From the NCBI GenBank assembly GCA_011947345.1, contig JAAVTG010000229.1, positions 248,001-312,000 of the forward strand: a stretch of 64,000 nt of DNA. The letters are read 5' to 3'. The translations under genes were made by a program, and so were the position numbers. The notes below the pieces were generated by a model. That model ran no database searches, was not told the origin of the DNA, and saw only the letters and a program-made list of their open reading frames with translations. Below, piece by piece: positions 9,836 through 20,838 of the stretch; position 1 is the stretch's first letter, and each line of letters begins with the position of its first letter. Source of the stretch: Phytophthora quininea. Its lineage: Eukaryota > Oomycota > Peronosporomycetes > Peronosporales > Peronosporaceae.

Positions 9836-11260
9836 CTAAGTCTCGTCGTTTGCCGGCGGAAAGTATCGCCATTGCATCTGCTGGTGCTGTTCCCCGTCGT
9901 ATTGGGGAGCACCAGCTGCCGTCCTGGACCTCGCTTGCGTGGAAGCTGCTCGACTGGGACTCGAGTAGCTCTGATGTTGGAGAATGGATGCGATGGAGGG
10001 CAGTGTTTGTTGGTGGGTCACAATCGTAGGGAAGGACGGCGCTTGCTGCGAAGGCCCATGCACCTGGGACTGCAACGCTCTCCATGTCGCCGCGTCCGCG
10101 GTTGGACCTGCATACCCCCTGACGGCGCTGCGTTGTGGGCTCCAGTACCGGGTGCAATGCTGGGTCGGACCGACCACGACGGAGCTTCCCGCGCTTCTTT
10201 CTCTTCGTCATCGTGGTCAAATCCTGGTCGGTGCGGTGACGCATCAGTCCGCTGCCCGCTTTCGGTGGCGACTTCTTCGTCCAACAACTGCAAGAACTCG
10301 TCGGTAGGTTCGTTTCCGGTGAGCAAATACGCTTCTAGCTCTCGCTCTAGCTTCTCTAGCTGCTCGGCATAGGCGCGCTTCTGCTCGCCGTCGAAGTAAT
10401 TAACCTGCTTGGCCATGGACGCAATGCTCTTGCGGAGACCGCAGATTTTGCGGTATGGCCAGTTGCGGATCCCGTTCTTGCGGCAGATCTTCTTGAGCAG
10501 CGTCGTGCACACGCCGAAGCTGTCTGCCGCTTGCTGCAGCGGCCGTTCAAAGTGTGGTTGCAGCATGCCAAAGTTGATGTTTTGTGTAGCGTTGGCGATC
10601 GGCCGAACAGGGGAGTGATGGCAGACTCCGTCGACGTGGCTGAACTGCGACGACGTCGAGCATTTTCAGTTGGCGATCGTGCACCGCCACCGGCCATCGA
10701 CGGCGACCACCTCGTCGTCGTGGTCGTCCGCCGAGTTGACAGTCGGAGTTGCGGTGGGGAGTTGTCGATGTCGTTGTCGTTGTCTGTGTCTGTGTCGGTG
10801 CTTTCTGCTCTTGCTCACGACTGAGATGACTTTCAGGTGAAACCATCACGGTCTCGGGTAGGTCAGGGCGGCGAATCTCGTCACTGGTGGATGCAGCTTG
10901 GTCTTGAGGAGTGGTGTCCTGCTCCGATACCTTGACTTCCTCCTGACGGTGAATCACTTCGCCCGATGCTCGACGTTTTCCTGTGTGTCGCTTATCTTCC
11001 GATTCAAACACATTAGCTGGAGATAATGATGTCATGTGGTGGCTGTGGGTAGCGGTAGCTAGTGACGGGATTGCAACTGAAGTCTGGTGGTGGTTCAGCG
11101 ATGGAGTTGACAACGGAGCAGGGTCCGAAGCAGATGATCCACGACCCTGACCACTGGAGGCGCGGGCTTCATGGCTGGTTAACGGAGACGCTGGCGGGTT
11201 GTCAGACCTCCGGCGTCTCCGTCGACGCGGGTCTTGTTCGCGCTCGTCCTTGGACTCCAT
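9836..11260 (-). CDS. RWP-RK domain transcription regulator, copy 2 (frame broken three times)
   Basis: The protein is about 475 residues. From ATG 11258-11260 there is a long basic and polar N-terminus (an Arg run, then TPTQTQTTTTTSTT). The RWP-RK region is at about 10575-10400: MLQPHFERPLQQAADSFGVC, LLKKICRKNGIRNWPYRKIC, GLRKSIASMAKQVNYFDGEQ. The signature reads NWPYRK where RWPxRK is expected. A Leu/Glu-rich helix follows, then a Gln/Ser/Pro-rich end with LPSIASILQHQ and the stop at 9836. Frames join if one base is added to the runs near 10756 (G), 10610 (G) and 10115 (C), which I take as sequencing undercalls. It is a paralogue of the gene at 3609-4537, in the same orientation. A retrotransposon fragment touches its 3' end. 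Confidence 0.75.
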
Positions 11261-13211
11261 CGGCCGTTGTCAAAATATCCAATCTCTTGCTGTGCTCTCT
11301 AGCCCCCGGAAGCGGACTGCGGTTAACGTGGCGTTCGCGGTGCTCGTCCAGACAAGCTTTGCTTGGTGTGGGTGTGGAGAAACGCTCGGATCTGGTGAAG
11401 CGATGGTTGAGCACTCGATTTGACTTCCGGCGATGTCTTGGCAGCGCTGGCAGCGTCCGGGGCCGTGTCGACTCGACAGGCGGTTATATCTACCTGGGAT
11501 AGATGTCGAAATGAGTTCTTCCGGAGGGAGGAAGGAGAACGCGCGCTACGCTACACTTGCCGTGAGTGGGATTCGTCGTGTCCGCTTGTCGCTGCCTTAG
11601 CGTCGGCTTGTTGTCCGAGGTGCGTGCTCGACCGCGTTTCCCAGTGTCCCACAAGCGTTTGGCAGTGCAAGTGCAGCCTTCCACTTCCACTTGCTCGCGC
11701 GTCGAGACGTCGAGGCGGCGACTCCTTCGCTGTCCGCGGTCGGTTTGAGGAATGCAAATTGCGGCTGCAAGCGCAGAGGGTGGAGCCGAACGAGACCTTT
11801 ACCACCACGCTAATCTGCAGCCTGCAGCCTCGAAAGCAGAGGAACTGCAAAGAGGAAGGGCAGGACTGGACGCATCTTTGAGGTCCACCCCGAGCTTGCA
11901 TCACGACGCCGGCGCAGGCCTCTTCTTTGTCGGGCGTCGGAAATTGCACCCGGAGCGGAGTCGTGAGGCGGCAGCATCTGACGGAGATGGCAGGCCGCAC
12001 TCGAAAGGAATTTCAATGTCGTCTCGGTGTCGGGACACTTGGCCGAACCCGAAGAGACACTCAAGTGTCGAGACGTCTTTTGCTTGTCAAACATTGCACT
12101 GAAAGCAGCTTCGGTCGAGCAGCGCAATGATATGCTTGCTCTCCGTTCTGCGAACTGCAGACCAGGATGAGAGATGGCGCTTTGCGGCCGGAAGTATGAG
12201 TGTGCACCGGTGCAGCCGATTGCACAGGTTGGCCCTTGGCAAGACGGACGAAGCAGTGCTGCTTTTTTCGCGGCGATGCACGTTGAAGTGTTTATAGAGA
12301 GAGGGTGGGTACAGCGAGGGACATCTCGTTTTTGACGTGGCGCTTGTGAGTAGCGCAATGCAAACGAACGCGCGGGTTAGTCACGGCAGCTTGGTACAGT
12401 CAGCGTTTTGCAAACCTTGTTGGCATCGCCGACGGACGGCCTCGACACCTTTGGCGGGCATCCCACATGTGAACCTTGTACACTGCTTCGGCGTGGAGAC
12501 CTTCCGAGCATGGAGCTCTGCCGTTCCACTCGTCAAAAGCGACACCACTTTCGGGCTGAGGAGGGCGGTGCACAATGCGACGCTGGCAAATCCAGCTCCT
12601 GCGGCTCACGATTTGCCCTTCACGAGCCTCGTGAACAAGCCCGCGACTTGCAGTGCGACATCTTTGCGAGTGCAATGGAATAGAGCAGCTCGAGGACTTA
12701 CGTGTAGCCGCTTCAACATGGCAACGTTCAAATTTCGTCGCGTTCGAGTGTCTTGTTCTCATCTGCTAAGAAGCAGTGCCCCTGCTCTCTACGGAGCGTG
12801 CATACGACGCGCGGAGGAGACACTCAGGCCGGCGTAAGTAACGAATAAGTCGGCTAGCTCGAAGTTACGACGACGCGTCCCGCTTGAACTGGGTCGAGGG
12901 ATCCAAACTGCACGTTGGACAGCACCAACTTTGCCATTCCATCCCAGCTTCTCTCTCTCCGTCGTCCACACCATATCCCCCGATTTTCTACGAAAAATTG
13001 CCCCGGATGACTGCTGTGGATAGCCTGCACTGCTGCCGATTCGTCTGTCAGGTTGGTGTTCATGCCAGATAAACTTTGCGACTCTCGCAATCACAAGAAG
13101 ATGAGCAAATAATTGGTTTCCCAAACGCTGGTACAGTACATGTATTTCCTCAGCGCTCTATGAAGTATTTCGTGCTTTAGCCGACCTTGCAATCTATCTA
13201 ATCGGCCCACT
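11261..13211. other. Gene-poor region upstream of RWP-RK copy 2
   Basis: Several 100-180-codon open frames overlap on both strands, but none shows domains, signal peptides or native composition. This resembles the GC-rich stop-poor tract upstream of the other RWP-RK gene. I see no repeat, RNA gene or clear promoter motif. Confidence 0.4.
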
Positions 13212-13849
13212 TCAGCTCGACTGAGACCTCTCGTACTCGGTGATCCGACACCACTCGACACCAAAGAACGCCGAGGCGTCGAACTCGGGGTCCTCGATGT
13301 CCACATCGTCCAGATTGAGTCCGCGGTACTTGAGCGCCCTCCGAGCCACCTGCGCGCTGGTGGTCAGCGCTTCGGGATCTTTTTGAGCGACGTCGAGCAG
13401 TCGCAGGACGTTCCCGCAGACTCGAGCTTTATCTTCCTCATTTTCGTAGAGAAGTCGCACTCGGGTGGGTGACGCTACCCGAGACCGCATATTGGAGTGG
13501 TTTGGAGGCTGCTTGGGATCGCTTCTAGCGCTTTCCGCTTGGTTTTTGGCTGCGTGGGATTGCTTGGTTCGACTTGTCCAGCGGAATGTGAGCGTGCGAT
13601 CCGCGTCGACTGGAGTCGGCTGCACCATCAGCTCTGTTGGAATGTGTTGTGTTGCGCGGTCGCCAACAAAACGTAGAATGACACCGACGTGTTCGTCTGC
13701 ATTGACCTTGCAACCGCCTCTGAGAAGGAGCTCTTGGCTGCCGCTTCGGATGCGAACGATTCAAACGAGGCAGCGCAGAAGTCCCTGGCGTGCCACGCGA
13801 GACCCGTTGCCACGATTAGCCGAGGACAACACTCTGGAAGGTAACGCAT
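13212..13849 (-). CDS. Unidentified protein of about 212 residues
   Basis: The C-terminal part is continuous from about 13752 to 13212 and looks native: LLLRGGCKVNADEHVGVILR, FVGDRATQHIPTELMVQPTP, then a basic linker, RVRLLYENEEDKARVCGNVL and RALKYRGLNLDDVDIEDPEF. The N-terminal part, from an ATG at 13847-13849 (MRYLPECCPRLIVATG, then ESFASEAAAK), is in the neighbouring frame. It joins if one base is added near 13728 (AAG/AGC). I know no domain with these features. The conserved-looking charged segments argue for a real gene. Its upstream neighbour, the LRR gene at 14179, is divergent. Confidence 0.5.
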
Positions 13850-14178
13850 TGATCCGTGTGGGGGTGGACCGAAGCAAGCGCTCGACTCGAAGATTGGAAA
13901 CAACAATGAGACTTCGACCTAAGGACACACACGAATACTTATCTTCCGCACCCTCCAATACTTCTTCGGGGCTGCATCGTGTGAATATCGCCGAGAAGAG
14001 CTCGAAGGTGAGGCGGGAAACAAATTTCTAAGGCGTCGGCATGGGACATCGTCGGCACGAGCGGTTTCCGTCGTAGCAACTGCGAACTGAATGTCCCGGA
14101 GAGCTCGGTTCGCAGGGTCCAACGCATTGTACACGTGATAATCGCGACGCTTGGGCTAGATCCTTTATCAGGGCTACG

Positions 14179-14998
14179 ATGGTGCTCTTTCACGTTGCTT
14201 TTGTCTTGGTCGCGGTCGCTCTGATCCTGCAGGGAGAGGCCTGCCCGGACGCGTGCAAATGCATCGGCCACGCGCGAGTGTCCGTCTTCTGCGACTTCCG
14301 CGGACTTGAGGTGCGCTCGGCTTACTTGCAAGTTGATACCGTTTCGAACTTCGACAGGATATCTTTTGCTCTGCTGCAGGAGGTACCGATCAATATCCCC
14401 GTCACGACGACGCATCTGTACGTGCCACCAGCCAACACACCTTTCAGTTTCTATCGTCAAACAACAAGGACGTTCTCGCTAACGATTTTTTTCTTTCGCT
14501 TGCTTTTGAAATAGGAATCTATCGGGGAATAAATTCACCAAAGTCGTGCCCGAGATGTTCCTCGGCTACGTGAACGACAGTGACGGCAAGTTCACCACAC
14601 AAACAGCTCCTCTCACGATGCTTAAAGTTTTGTGAGAAGAATTTCGTGTCCCCGGGAAGAAATATTGATTGGTATTTCCTCACTGGATATTGTGTGGTTG
14701 TCATTCTAGCCAGCTTGATCTGAATCCCGTCACGGTCGTCAACGAGCACGCATTCGTAACCACGCCATCGCTTCAACTCATGTTCGCGCTGCACTTTCAA
14801 TGTCTTCTTTGCTTGTCAATACAAACAAACGTAACTATTTATTTTTAATTATGCAGATACTTGCCGTTTGATATCAAGATCCAGCGCCAAGCTTTCGCCG
14901 AGATGAAGACGGACAAGACCTCGTTCGACGGCTACGATCGCGTCGACAGCAACTACCTCGAAGACCCTCATTTCGTCGGTTTCTCGAAATCATCATAA
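14179..14998 (+). CDS. Small secreted leucine-rich-repeat protein, five exons
   Basis: Proposed exons are 14179-14310, 14380-14417, 14515-14569, 14714-14781 and 14857-14998, giving 144 residues with consistent phases. MVLFHVAFVLVAVALILQGE is a signal peptide. CPDACKCIGHARVSVFCDFR is an LRR N-terminal cap (CPxxCxC...C), followed after splicing by GLEEVPINIPVTTTHLNLSG, NKFTKVVPEMFLG, LDLNPVTVVNEHAFVTTPSL and YLPFDIKIQRQAF. This is typical LRR spacing with few repeats. Secretion and a binding role are inferred. Introns 1 and 2 are well supported. The third (14570-14713) has a weaker choice of ends and could hide another short exon. Confidence 0.7.
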
Positions 14999-15248
14999 GT
15001 TGAAACCAAGAACACATTTCACCAGCACGCGTAGCTATATTTCGTTCATACTCGTCTTACTGTAGTTAGTGCTCTTCCTAAGTACTTCTTCTTCTTCTTC
15101 AAAAAACAATAAAATATCGTCGCCTTTTATACCGAACTACTGCTACGATTCTCCTCCGCATTTCATACTCCACCACCACCATCATCATCTTCTTCCAAGC
15201 AAAAAAAAGATTGCCTTCCGTCGCCAATCTCCTCGTCCTTTTCCCTCT

Positions 15249-15988
15249 TTAAATCCACTCGCTCTTGGGCATGTTGGCGCTTCCTTTCTTCACGCCTAGT
15301 AGTAGAGGTTTCGGAGACGGCTCGACGACCGGTTGTCTCTCCGGGTGGAGCGCATAGTCCAAGGCGCTGATGGCCTCCGCATAGAGCTGCGCGGCTTGGC
15401 TCATGCGGCGGTTTACTTCCTGCGAGTATTCTTCTCTTTGAGTCTCGTGGGCCAGCAGTTCGTCGTCTCTCTCTTGCTGTTCCTCCGCAGCGGAGCGTCG
15501 TCTAGAGGACGCCCCGGAGGACCTTCTAGAGGACGACGCGGGGTTACTGCTCTCACTGGACCGCAGAACGTCCTCCGGGTCGTCCACCGACCGCACCTCC
15601 TCGTCAGAGGACGACCCCTCGGCGTCCGAAAGGTCCTCCTCGACGAGCTGGCCGTCCATCCGCTTCTGGGCCTTCAAAAGGGCTTCGGCTGACTGGCGTT
15701 TCATCTCCTGCAGCTGCTGCTTGAGGAAGCTCTGCTGTCTCACAGGCTTGCCCTTAGGCCGCTCCATTCCCCGCGGCGGGCGGCGTTGGCCTGCTGGCGG
15801 TTGGTGACGGCGCTGAGCTGGCCCGGCCGCTTGCGCAGCGTCTGTGCCGTGTCCTCGTCGTGCTCCTTGAGCATCTTGCTGCTCTTGCCCGTGAACTTGG
15901 TGACGAACCACGAGCTGAGCTTGTGGTTGGCCTGCGCCTTCTGGCGCCCCACCTGCTTCTGCCAGGACGCGTTGGACGTGGAGCCCAT
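15249..15988 (-). CDS. Charged, coiled-coil-like protein of unknown function
   Basis: The protein is about 247 residues. The N-terminus is MGSTSNASWQKQVGRQKAQA, then NHKLSSWFVTKFTGKSSKML and RKRPGQLSAVTNRQQANAAR. The frame then changes at the GGGG run near 15769 (CCCC on the plus strand). With one G added it continues as GMERPKGKPVRQQSFLKQQL, QEMKRQSAEALLKAQKRMDG, an acidic Ser-rich middle (SDAEGSSSDEEVRS), and a helical end LLAHETQREEYSQEVNRRMS. The same frame is open upstream to an ATG at 16147, so a longer start is possible. I chose 15988 because sequence before it does not look native. No family is recognised. The 3' flank has short CTT and CAC/CAT runs (15085-15200). Confidence 0.6.
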
Positions 15989-16930
15989 GGAGATACAGGA
16001 GCGCCCTTGAAGAGCTACGAGCTGTGAGCCTCGGCTGCCAAAACTTACAGTGAAGAGACCGCTCTTTTCTGTAGCCGGAATGTGCCCGTCCCGAAAAGAC
16101 GGAACGTATCCACTTGCGTTCACTATGGAGATGCTTGAAGTTGGCATTTATATTGGATCCCGCGTTGATGCACGAATGGGATCATAGATACTTTTTGTTT
16201 ATTCCGCGGAGAGAAGGCGAATGGAGATAGAGTTGTTGGACTACAGGGCGGAATGGGATCAATGTTCCTCCTCGACCCGAGGCTGGTCTCGAGCGCGTGA
16301 GTGCTGATGCCGAGCGTGCTTACGGCGCAAAGCTTTAGGCGAGGGAATATCAGGCCGCGGAAAGTGCCAGCAAGGATCCATCGGGACGGATGGCATGGAT
16401 TAGTAAATGTATCAGTTTCGGACGGGGTGTAACCGCAACCGTCAGATTGTTGAGGATTGGCAAGAACAACCGTTTTCCGTCTGCGACGTGTGAGCAAAAC
16501 TTGTTGTTGAACTCGGGCCGGCAAAGTATTGCTTATCTTTTTCCGAGGCAACTACACTGCAACTCGTTGCCGCTGTTGCCCTCGACTATCGACCTGGTCG
16601 ACGGAGCGGTTCCCTGCCCCATGAGAAAAGTGCATGTTGAGGTTCGTGCCAGTCAAAAGCCGGGGCCAGCCGTAGCGTCGTTGGGAACTGCTTTCGCGCG
16701 GACGATCGGCGATCGCAGCGGAATGATCGCACAGCATTTTCATCCCCGCAGATGCAAGCGCGGCGTGGTCTTTCCGATACGATGGCGTGGCTTCGATGTG
16801 GCTTCACTGCGGACAGCAGGCTGGGCAGCACACGTCATGGCGGCTTGCTCGATGACACCCCAAGCAGACTGCACCGGATACCTTTGCTTGGATAGACGTC
16901 TATTACTTTTGGTCGTTGCTTGCGCAGACT
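15989..16930. other. Intergenic region, no supported gene
   Basis: A plus-strand frame (16390-17175) is open for 261 codons, but its second half is antisense to the methyltransferase gene and its product has no native features. Nothing else is seen. Confidence 0.4.
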
Positions 16931-17653
16931 CTACTGCGCTCGACGGATCTCAAAGAGTCCAAAGTCTCGTCCCCAGTACTCCTTGGGCAGCAACAGATCC
17001 GGGATCTTGTAGTACTCAAAGCCGTCCCGTTCCAGTTGTCGGAAGAACTTTAGCCGTGTGTCGGCTCGGTTCAAGCCCAGTAGAATCAACGTCCGCGACG
17101 TTGCGAAGCGGTTCACCGTGTGCAGCAAAGGGTCGTACAGCTCCTGCAGGTAGGCCACGTCGGTGCCTAGAATGACGTCCACCTGGCCTTCAACGCCTCC
17201 AACGGCACCGTCGGTCGTTGCGATCGACTCCAATAGACCTGTCTCCTGCTCCGACGACCCCCAAGCCAGCTCCGAGACACGCACCTGCACGCCAGCGCGG
17301 ACCGCCTCAGCGTTGCGCTGGACGTTGCGTCGCAGCCCCTCGACATGTTGCTGCAGATCCGTCAAATACACGCGTGCAGGCGTAAAGCAGGCGGCTGTCA
17401 TGAGTCCCACGAAGCCCGTGCCGCTGCCCAACTCCACGACACATTTGCCGTTGAAAATGGAGCGGTAGCGGTCTCGATTCAGCTCCAAATGCGCAGCCAA
17501 GAGCTCTCCGCTTGTCCAGACCGAGCCGCCGATTCCTGGCGCCCAGTCGCACTCGAATTCGAGCGTCGTCTCGGTCTGCTGGTCGTCGTCGACTCGAACT
17601 CGCAACGGGACGATGTGTTTGTCCTGCATTGTGTTGCTGCTTGGCGTCCCCAT
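16931..17653 (-). CDS. METTL21-type (Methyltransf_16) protein methyltransferase
   Basis: The protein is 240 residues from ATG 17651-17653 (MGTPSSNTMQDKHIVPL). Motif I is VVELGSGTGFVGLMTAA, the S-adenosylmethionine loop. TDLQQHVEGLRRNVQRNAEA is the post-I acidic region, and VDVILGTDVAYLQELYDPLL carries the D-V-x-Y type motif of this family. The upstream segment GIGGSVWTSGELLAAHLELN matches the usual G-x-VWxS-x-xLA region. Family members methylate lysines on other proteins (chaperones, elongation factors), but the substrate here is not predictable. The gene is divergent from the TPR gene, with 135 bases between starts. Confidence 0.85.
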   Translation of the reverse strand: MGTPSSNTMQDKHIVPLRVRVDDDQQTETTLEFECDWAPGIGGSVWTSGELLAAHLELNRDRYRSIFNGKCVVELGSGTGFVGLMTAACFTPARVYLTDLQQHVEGLRRNVQRNAEAVRAGVQVRVSELAWGSSEQETGLLESIATTDGAVGGVEGQVDVILGTDVAYLQELYDPLLHTVNRFATSRTLILLGLNRADTRLKFFRQLERDGFEYYKIPDLLLPKEYWGRDFGLFEIRRAQ

Positions 17654-17788
17654 TGCTTTGGTCTCCGCTGCTTGGTGGGCCAACCGTTTGTTTGACGGGT
17701 GCAACAAAAAGTGCAACGGTTTTGATCCACTTCAACTATAAATGGCTACATGTAGCATTCGTCCACTACTACTACAAGTTTAGTTGCC
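17654..17788. promoter_or_regulatory. Shared intergenic region between divergent genes, with a TATA-like box
   Basis: The 135 bases between the methyltransferase ATG and the TPR ATG must hold both promoters. ACTATAAATGG at about 17735-17745 is a TATA-like sequence about 45 bases before the TPR start. Function is inferred from position only. Confidence 0.35.
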
Positions 17789-18893
17789 ATGGAGAATGCT
17801 GGGGACGAAGAATTGGTACGTCAGGACGTGGAGATGGCCAAGACCATCGGCAATAATTCCCAAGCGGAGCTGGTGAGCGAGATGGAGCAGTTGGAGGAGA
17901 TGCACTTCCTCGAGAACCAGAAGGAGCTGGTGGCGCTGCAGCGACTGGATGACAAGTGCGCCAAGCTGCAGCAGGAAGGACGCTACACGGAGGCGCTCGA
18001 GTGCATGGAGAAGGGGCTTGTACTACGCCAGCATTTCTTCGGAGCTGACAGTGACGAAGTATGGGCCAGCTGCAGAACCGTCGGTGAAATGTGCAACCTC
18101 CTGGCGATGACCTACCTGCAACAAGAGGAATTTCGCGTCGTCTTGGAGCTACTGAAGAAAGCCGAGATCCTTACCGAGCGTCACCCTGCAGGTCGTGCCG
18201 TCACACTCAACAATCTCGCCTGTTACTACCGTCGACAGGGGAACCTTCACAAGGCACTGACTTATTTAACCGAAGCCTTGAAAATCGAGTCCAAGCTGGA
18301 TAACTTGCCCAATAAGGCCGATACGCACCTGAATATGTGCGCGGTGTTGTCTCAACTAGGCAAGCATCAAAGTGCGTTGGGCCATGCCCAGTCGGCGCTG
18401 ATTTTCCTGCATGAAGAGCTACAGTTGGGTCGAGCAGAGACATCAAATCCGACCCGCAAGTTTGGGTCGAAAAGTAGCGAGAAACTGGACCCGAACGTGA
18501 AGCTGGACCGAGTGGCAGTGCTAGGCATCGCCTACCACAATGTGGGGTTGAGCAGGAGTTCCTCAAGTGCTGGGACCTGAGTCTGCAGTCGTACAAGAAA
18601 GGGATGGAAATCACATCGACTTATCTGGGGAATCCCATGGCATCGTCATCACGCTGCAGAATTCGCTGCTTAGTGCGAAACGAAGCATGGCCAGCAAGCT
18701 TCGTACTGGAGGAACACGCGGCGATGGGATTTCGGTACTACCAAACATTAACAGCGGTCGTCGATCTGCCGGGTCGAAATCTCTTGTAGCCCACAAAGGA
18801 AAACCCAAGAAACTCATTCGCGCGAAAGACGAATCCCCCACGAAGCTCCCCGTACCATACAGCAACAACGGCGGCAGTAGCACTCGCTACTAA
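17789..18893 (+). CDS. Tetratricopeptide-repeat protein
   Basis: The protein is about 368 residues from MENAGDEELVRQDVEM. A charged helical N-terminus precedes TPR units: AKLQQEGRYTEALECMEKGL, NLLAMTYLQQEEFRVVLELL, TLNNLACYYRRQGNLHKALT, THLNMCAVLSQLGKHQSALG and AYHNVGVEQEFLKCWDLSLQ. The order is typical of kinesin-light-chain-like TPR scaffolds. The tail is basic and disordered (GKPKKLIRAKDESPTK). The frame changes at the G run near 18544 and the C run near 18634; one added base at each restores TPR sequence. Function is probably protein binding and the partner is unknown. Its stop is only 3 bases from the stop of the convergent glycosyltransferase gene. Confidence 0.8.
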
Positions 18894-18896
18894 CAT

Positions 18897-20762
18897 TTAA
18901 ACGGTGCAAATTTCTTCTCTGTGTGTTGTGCGTTCCTTCGTGCAAATATTCTCAGTCGCAATGACTTCTTGGAGTTGAAATCCAATGCGTTCGTACAGTC
19001 TCGCGTATTGCTCAAGAGCCGAGCTAGTGGAGAACCGCCTCATGACGGTATCGCGAGCATTTCTGCCAAGACGATAGCGTTTATCGCTGTCATTAACCAC
19101 AGAAAGTAGTGCGTCGGCAAAACTCTGAGCCGTAGCTTCTGGAACTGCCACGCAATTGACATCGTCTTCGAGGAACTCGCCTGTTCCTGCTGAAATAAAC
19201 CCCACGATAGGTAACCCAACGCTCATAGCCTCCAGAACAGCAAGCCCCAAGGTTTCTGTGAACATTGGGCTTGCGAAAACGTGCATCTCTCGAAGAATGT
19301 TTATCAAAGCTGGTTCATCGTTGTATATTCCATCCACAAACTCCACGTTGGTGTTCAATAAACTCCACTCTAAAGCAAGAGACTTCAGCCAAGATTTGTG
19401 TGAGCCATCACCGACAATCCTCAGTCGACAGTGAGAGCAAACGGGTAAGAGGAGCTTGATAACAGCCAGTAAAATACCCAGCGATTTCTCCGACGTCAGC
19501 CGCCCAACATACCCGATAACAAAGTGTTCGCGAGCAGAGACTAGTACTGTCGACGGCGTAAATATCTGAGTATTCACACCTGTAGACAACACCACTTGAC
19601 TTCGAGCCTGAACGTTTCCCACTACGGAATAATGTTTCTGTGCGAAATGTGAAGGTGATAGCAGTACATCCACCTGTACATTGGTCGGGTGGAGGTTCGC
19701 TAGCTCCATGACCACAGCACGAGCGCCAGCCAGTCTTGCTGCAAGAACCACCAACTTGTCCGCGACACTGCGAGCGTTTGCAAAGATAACGAGACCATCA
19801 GCACATGGAGACCGAAGGGCGTCAACGAGTTCGGTCCAGATCCTGGCAGCAAAACGAGGCTGAAGCTCATGGAGAGCTGATTGATCCAACCTCGAAAGGT
19901 GTCGAGACGAGCGCTTTGCTAACGGGAACCGACGGTACAAGCTGGTCAATAAAGCTTTCACTACACCTTCCTCTGAAGTTTCGTTGTCAGACAGCTCGTT
20001 TCGAGGGATCTACAACCACAATTGAGCGTCAGAACAATGTTAGAAAGACATCCACACACAAAGCGAATATCTGACCATCAAAGGGAGTCCTTGGAGACTC
20101 ACGTTGAGCTTCTTCAACGCCACTACGAAGGGATTCTCCGGCACAATTTCTTCAAACGACTTTACTGCAAATTCCAGTCGAACGGGACGCATGCCTACAT
20201 TATTCTTCATCCCCTCCATGATCTGCAGCCACATTCTCTTCTGTCCGTCAAATCCCCCGACGCTGACGAAATATAGCAAACTGGAAGAACTTGCTGCATA
20301 GTCGAAGTGTTAGAATCTGAAAACTTCGAGTTGACAAGCACCACGGGCTTCTTTTCGCTCTCAGACAGAGGATACACCCACGGCGAGATTTTATCCGAGA
20401 TATCCACCACAACTTCGACGTGTAAAGTCTCTCGAGCAACCGCTACCGAACTATTCCACTTCATTAACTCCAGTCTCCAAAAGTGCGTCCCGGGATCAAT
20501 CCCTCCCCCATTACGACCGAATTCGCCGTCGACGTATGCTTATACGCTCCATCAACATTTTCCCCGTCACCAGCAGATATCCATCTTCAGGAATGCGAAA
20601 ATTCTTAATCCGAAAGTATATCTGCAAGCCGTTCAACAAGCCGTTCGTGTTGGACACCTGCCACCACGAATGTTGCTCTGGGAAAGTGATCTCCAGCGCA
20701 GGAACTTGCATGGCAAGAACTTCATTGACCAAGACAACCAGCAGCCAAAGCAAGTCCAGCAT
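18897..20762 (-). CDS. Glycosyltransferase family 4 (GT4) protein with signal sequence
   Basis: The start is MLDLLWLLVVLVNEVLAMQV (ATG 20760-20762), a signal peptide or anchor. The N-terminal region (LEITFPEQHSWWQVSNTNGL) is oomycete-specific to my eye. The C-terminal half is a GT4 fold: VIGYVGRLTSEKSLGILLAV, RLRIVGDGSHKSW, and FTETLGLAVLEAMSVGLPIV containing the nucleotide-sugar-binding E-x7-E. An intron is clear at 20010-20102 (donor GTGAGT, acceptor TTGTAG), giving KLN-IPRNELSDNE. Frames also change near 20545 (one surplus A) and at the G run near 20254 (one missing). The donor sugar and acceptor are not predictable; a role in the secretory pathway is inferred. It starts 76 bases from the divergent MON1 gene. 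Confidence 0.8.
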
Positions 20763-20838
20763 AACGTCTCCAGGAGACGACAATTCCTGGGTCTCCGATC
20801 TTTCTTCAGTTCATTGATTGGCTACAGCGGAGGGGGAT

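Noticed and set aside
16390..17175. 261-codon plus-strand frame
   Set aside because: Half of it is antisense to the methyltransferase gene, and the product has no native features.
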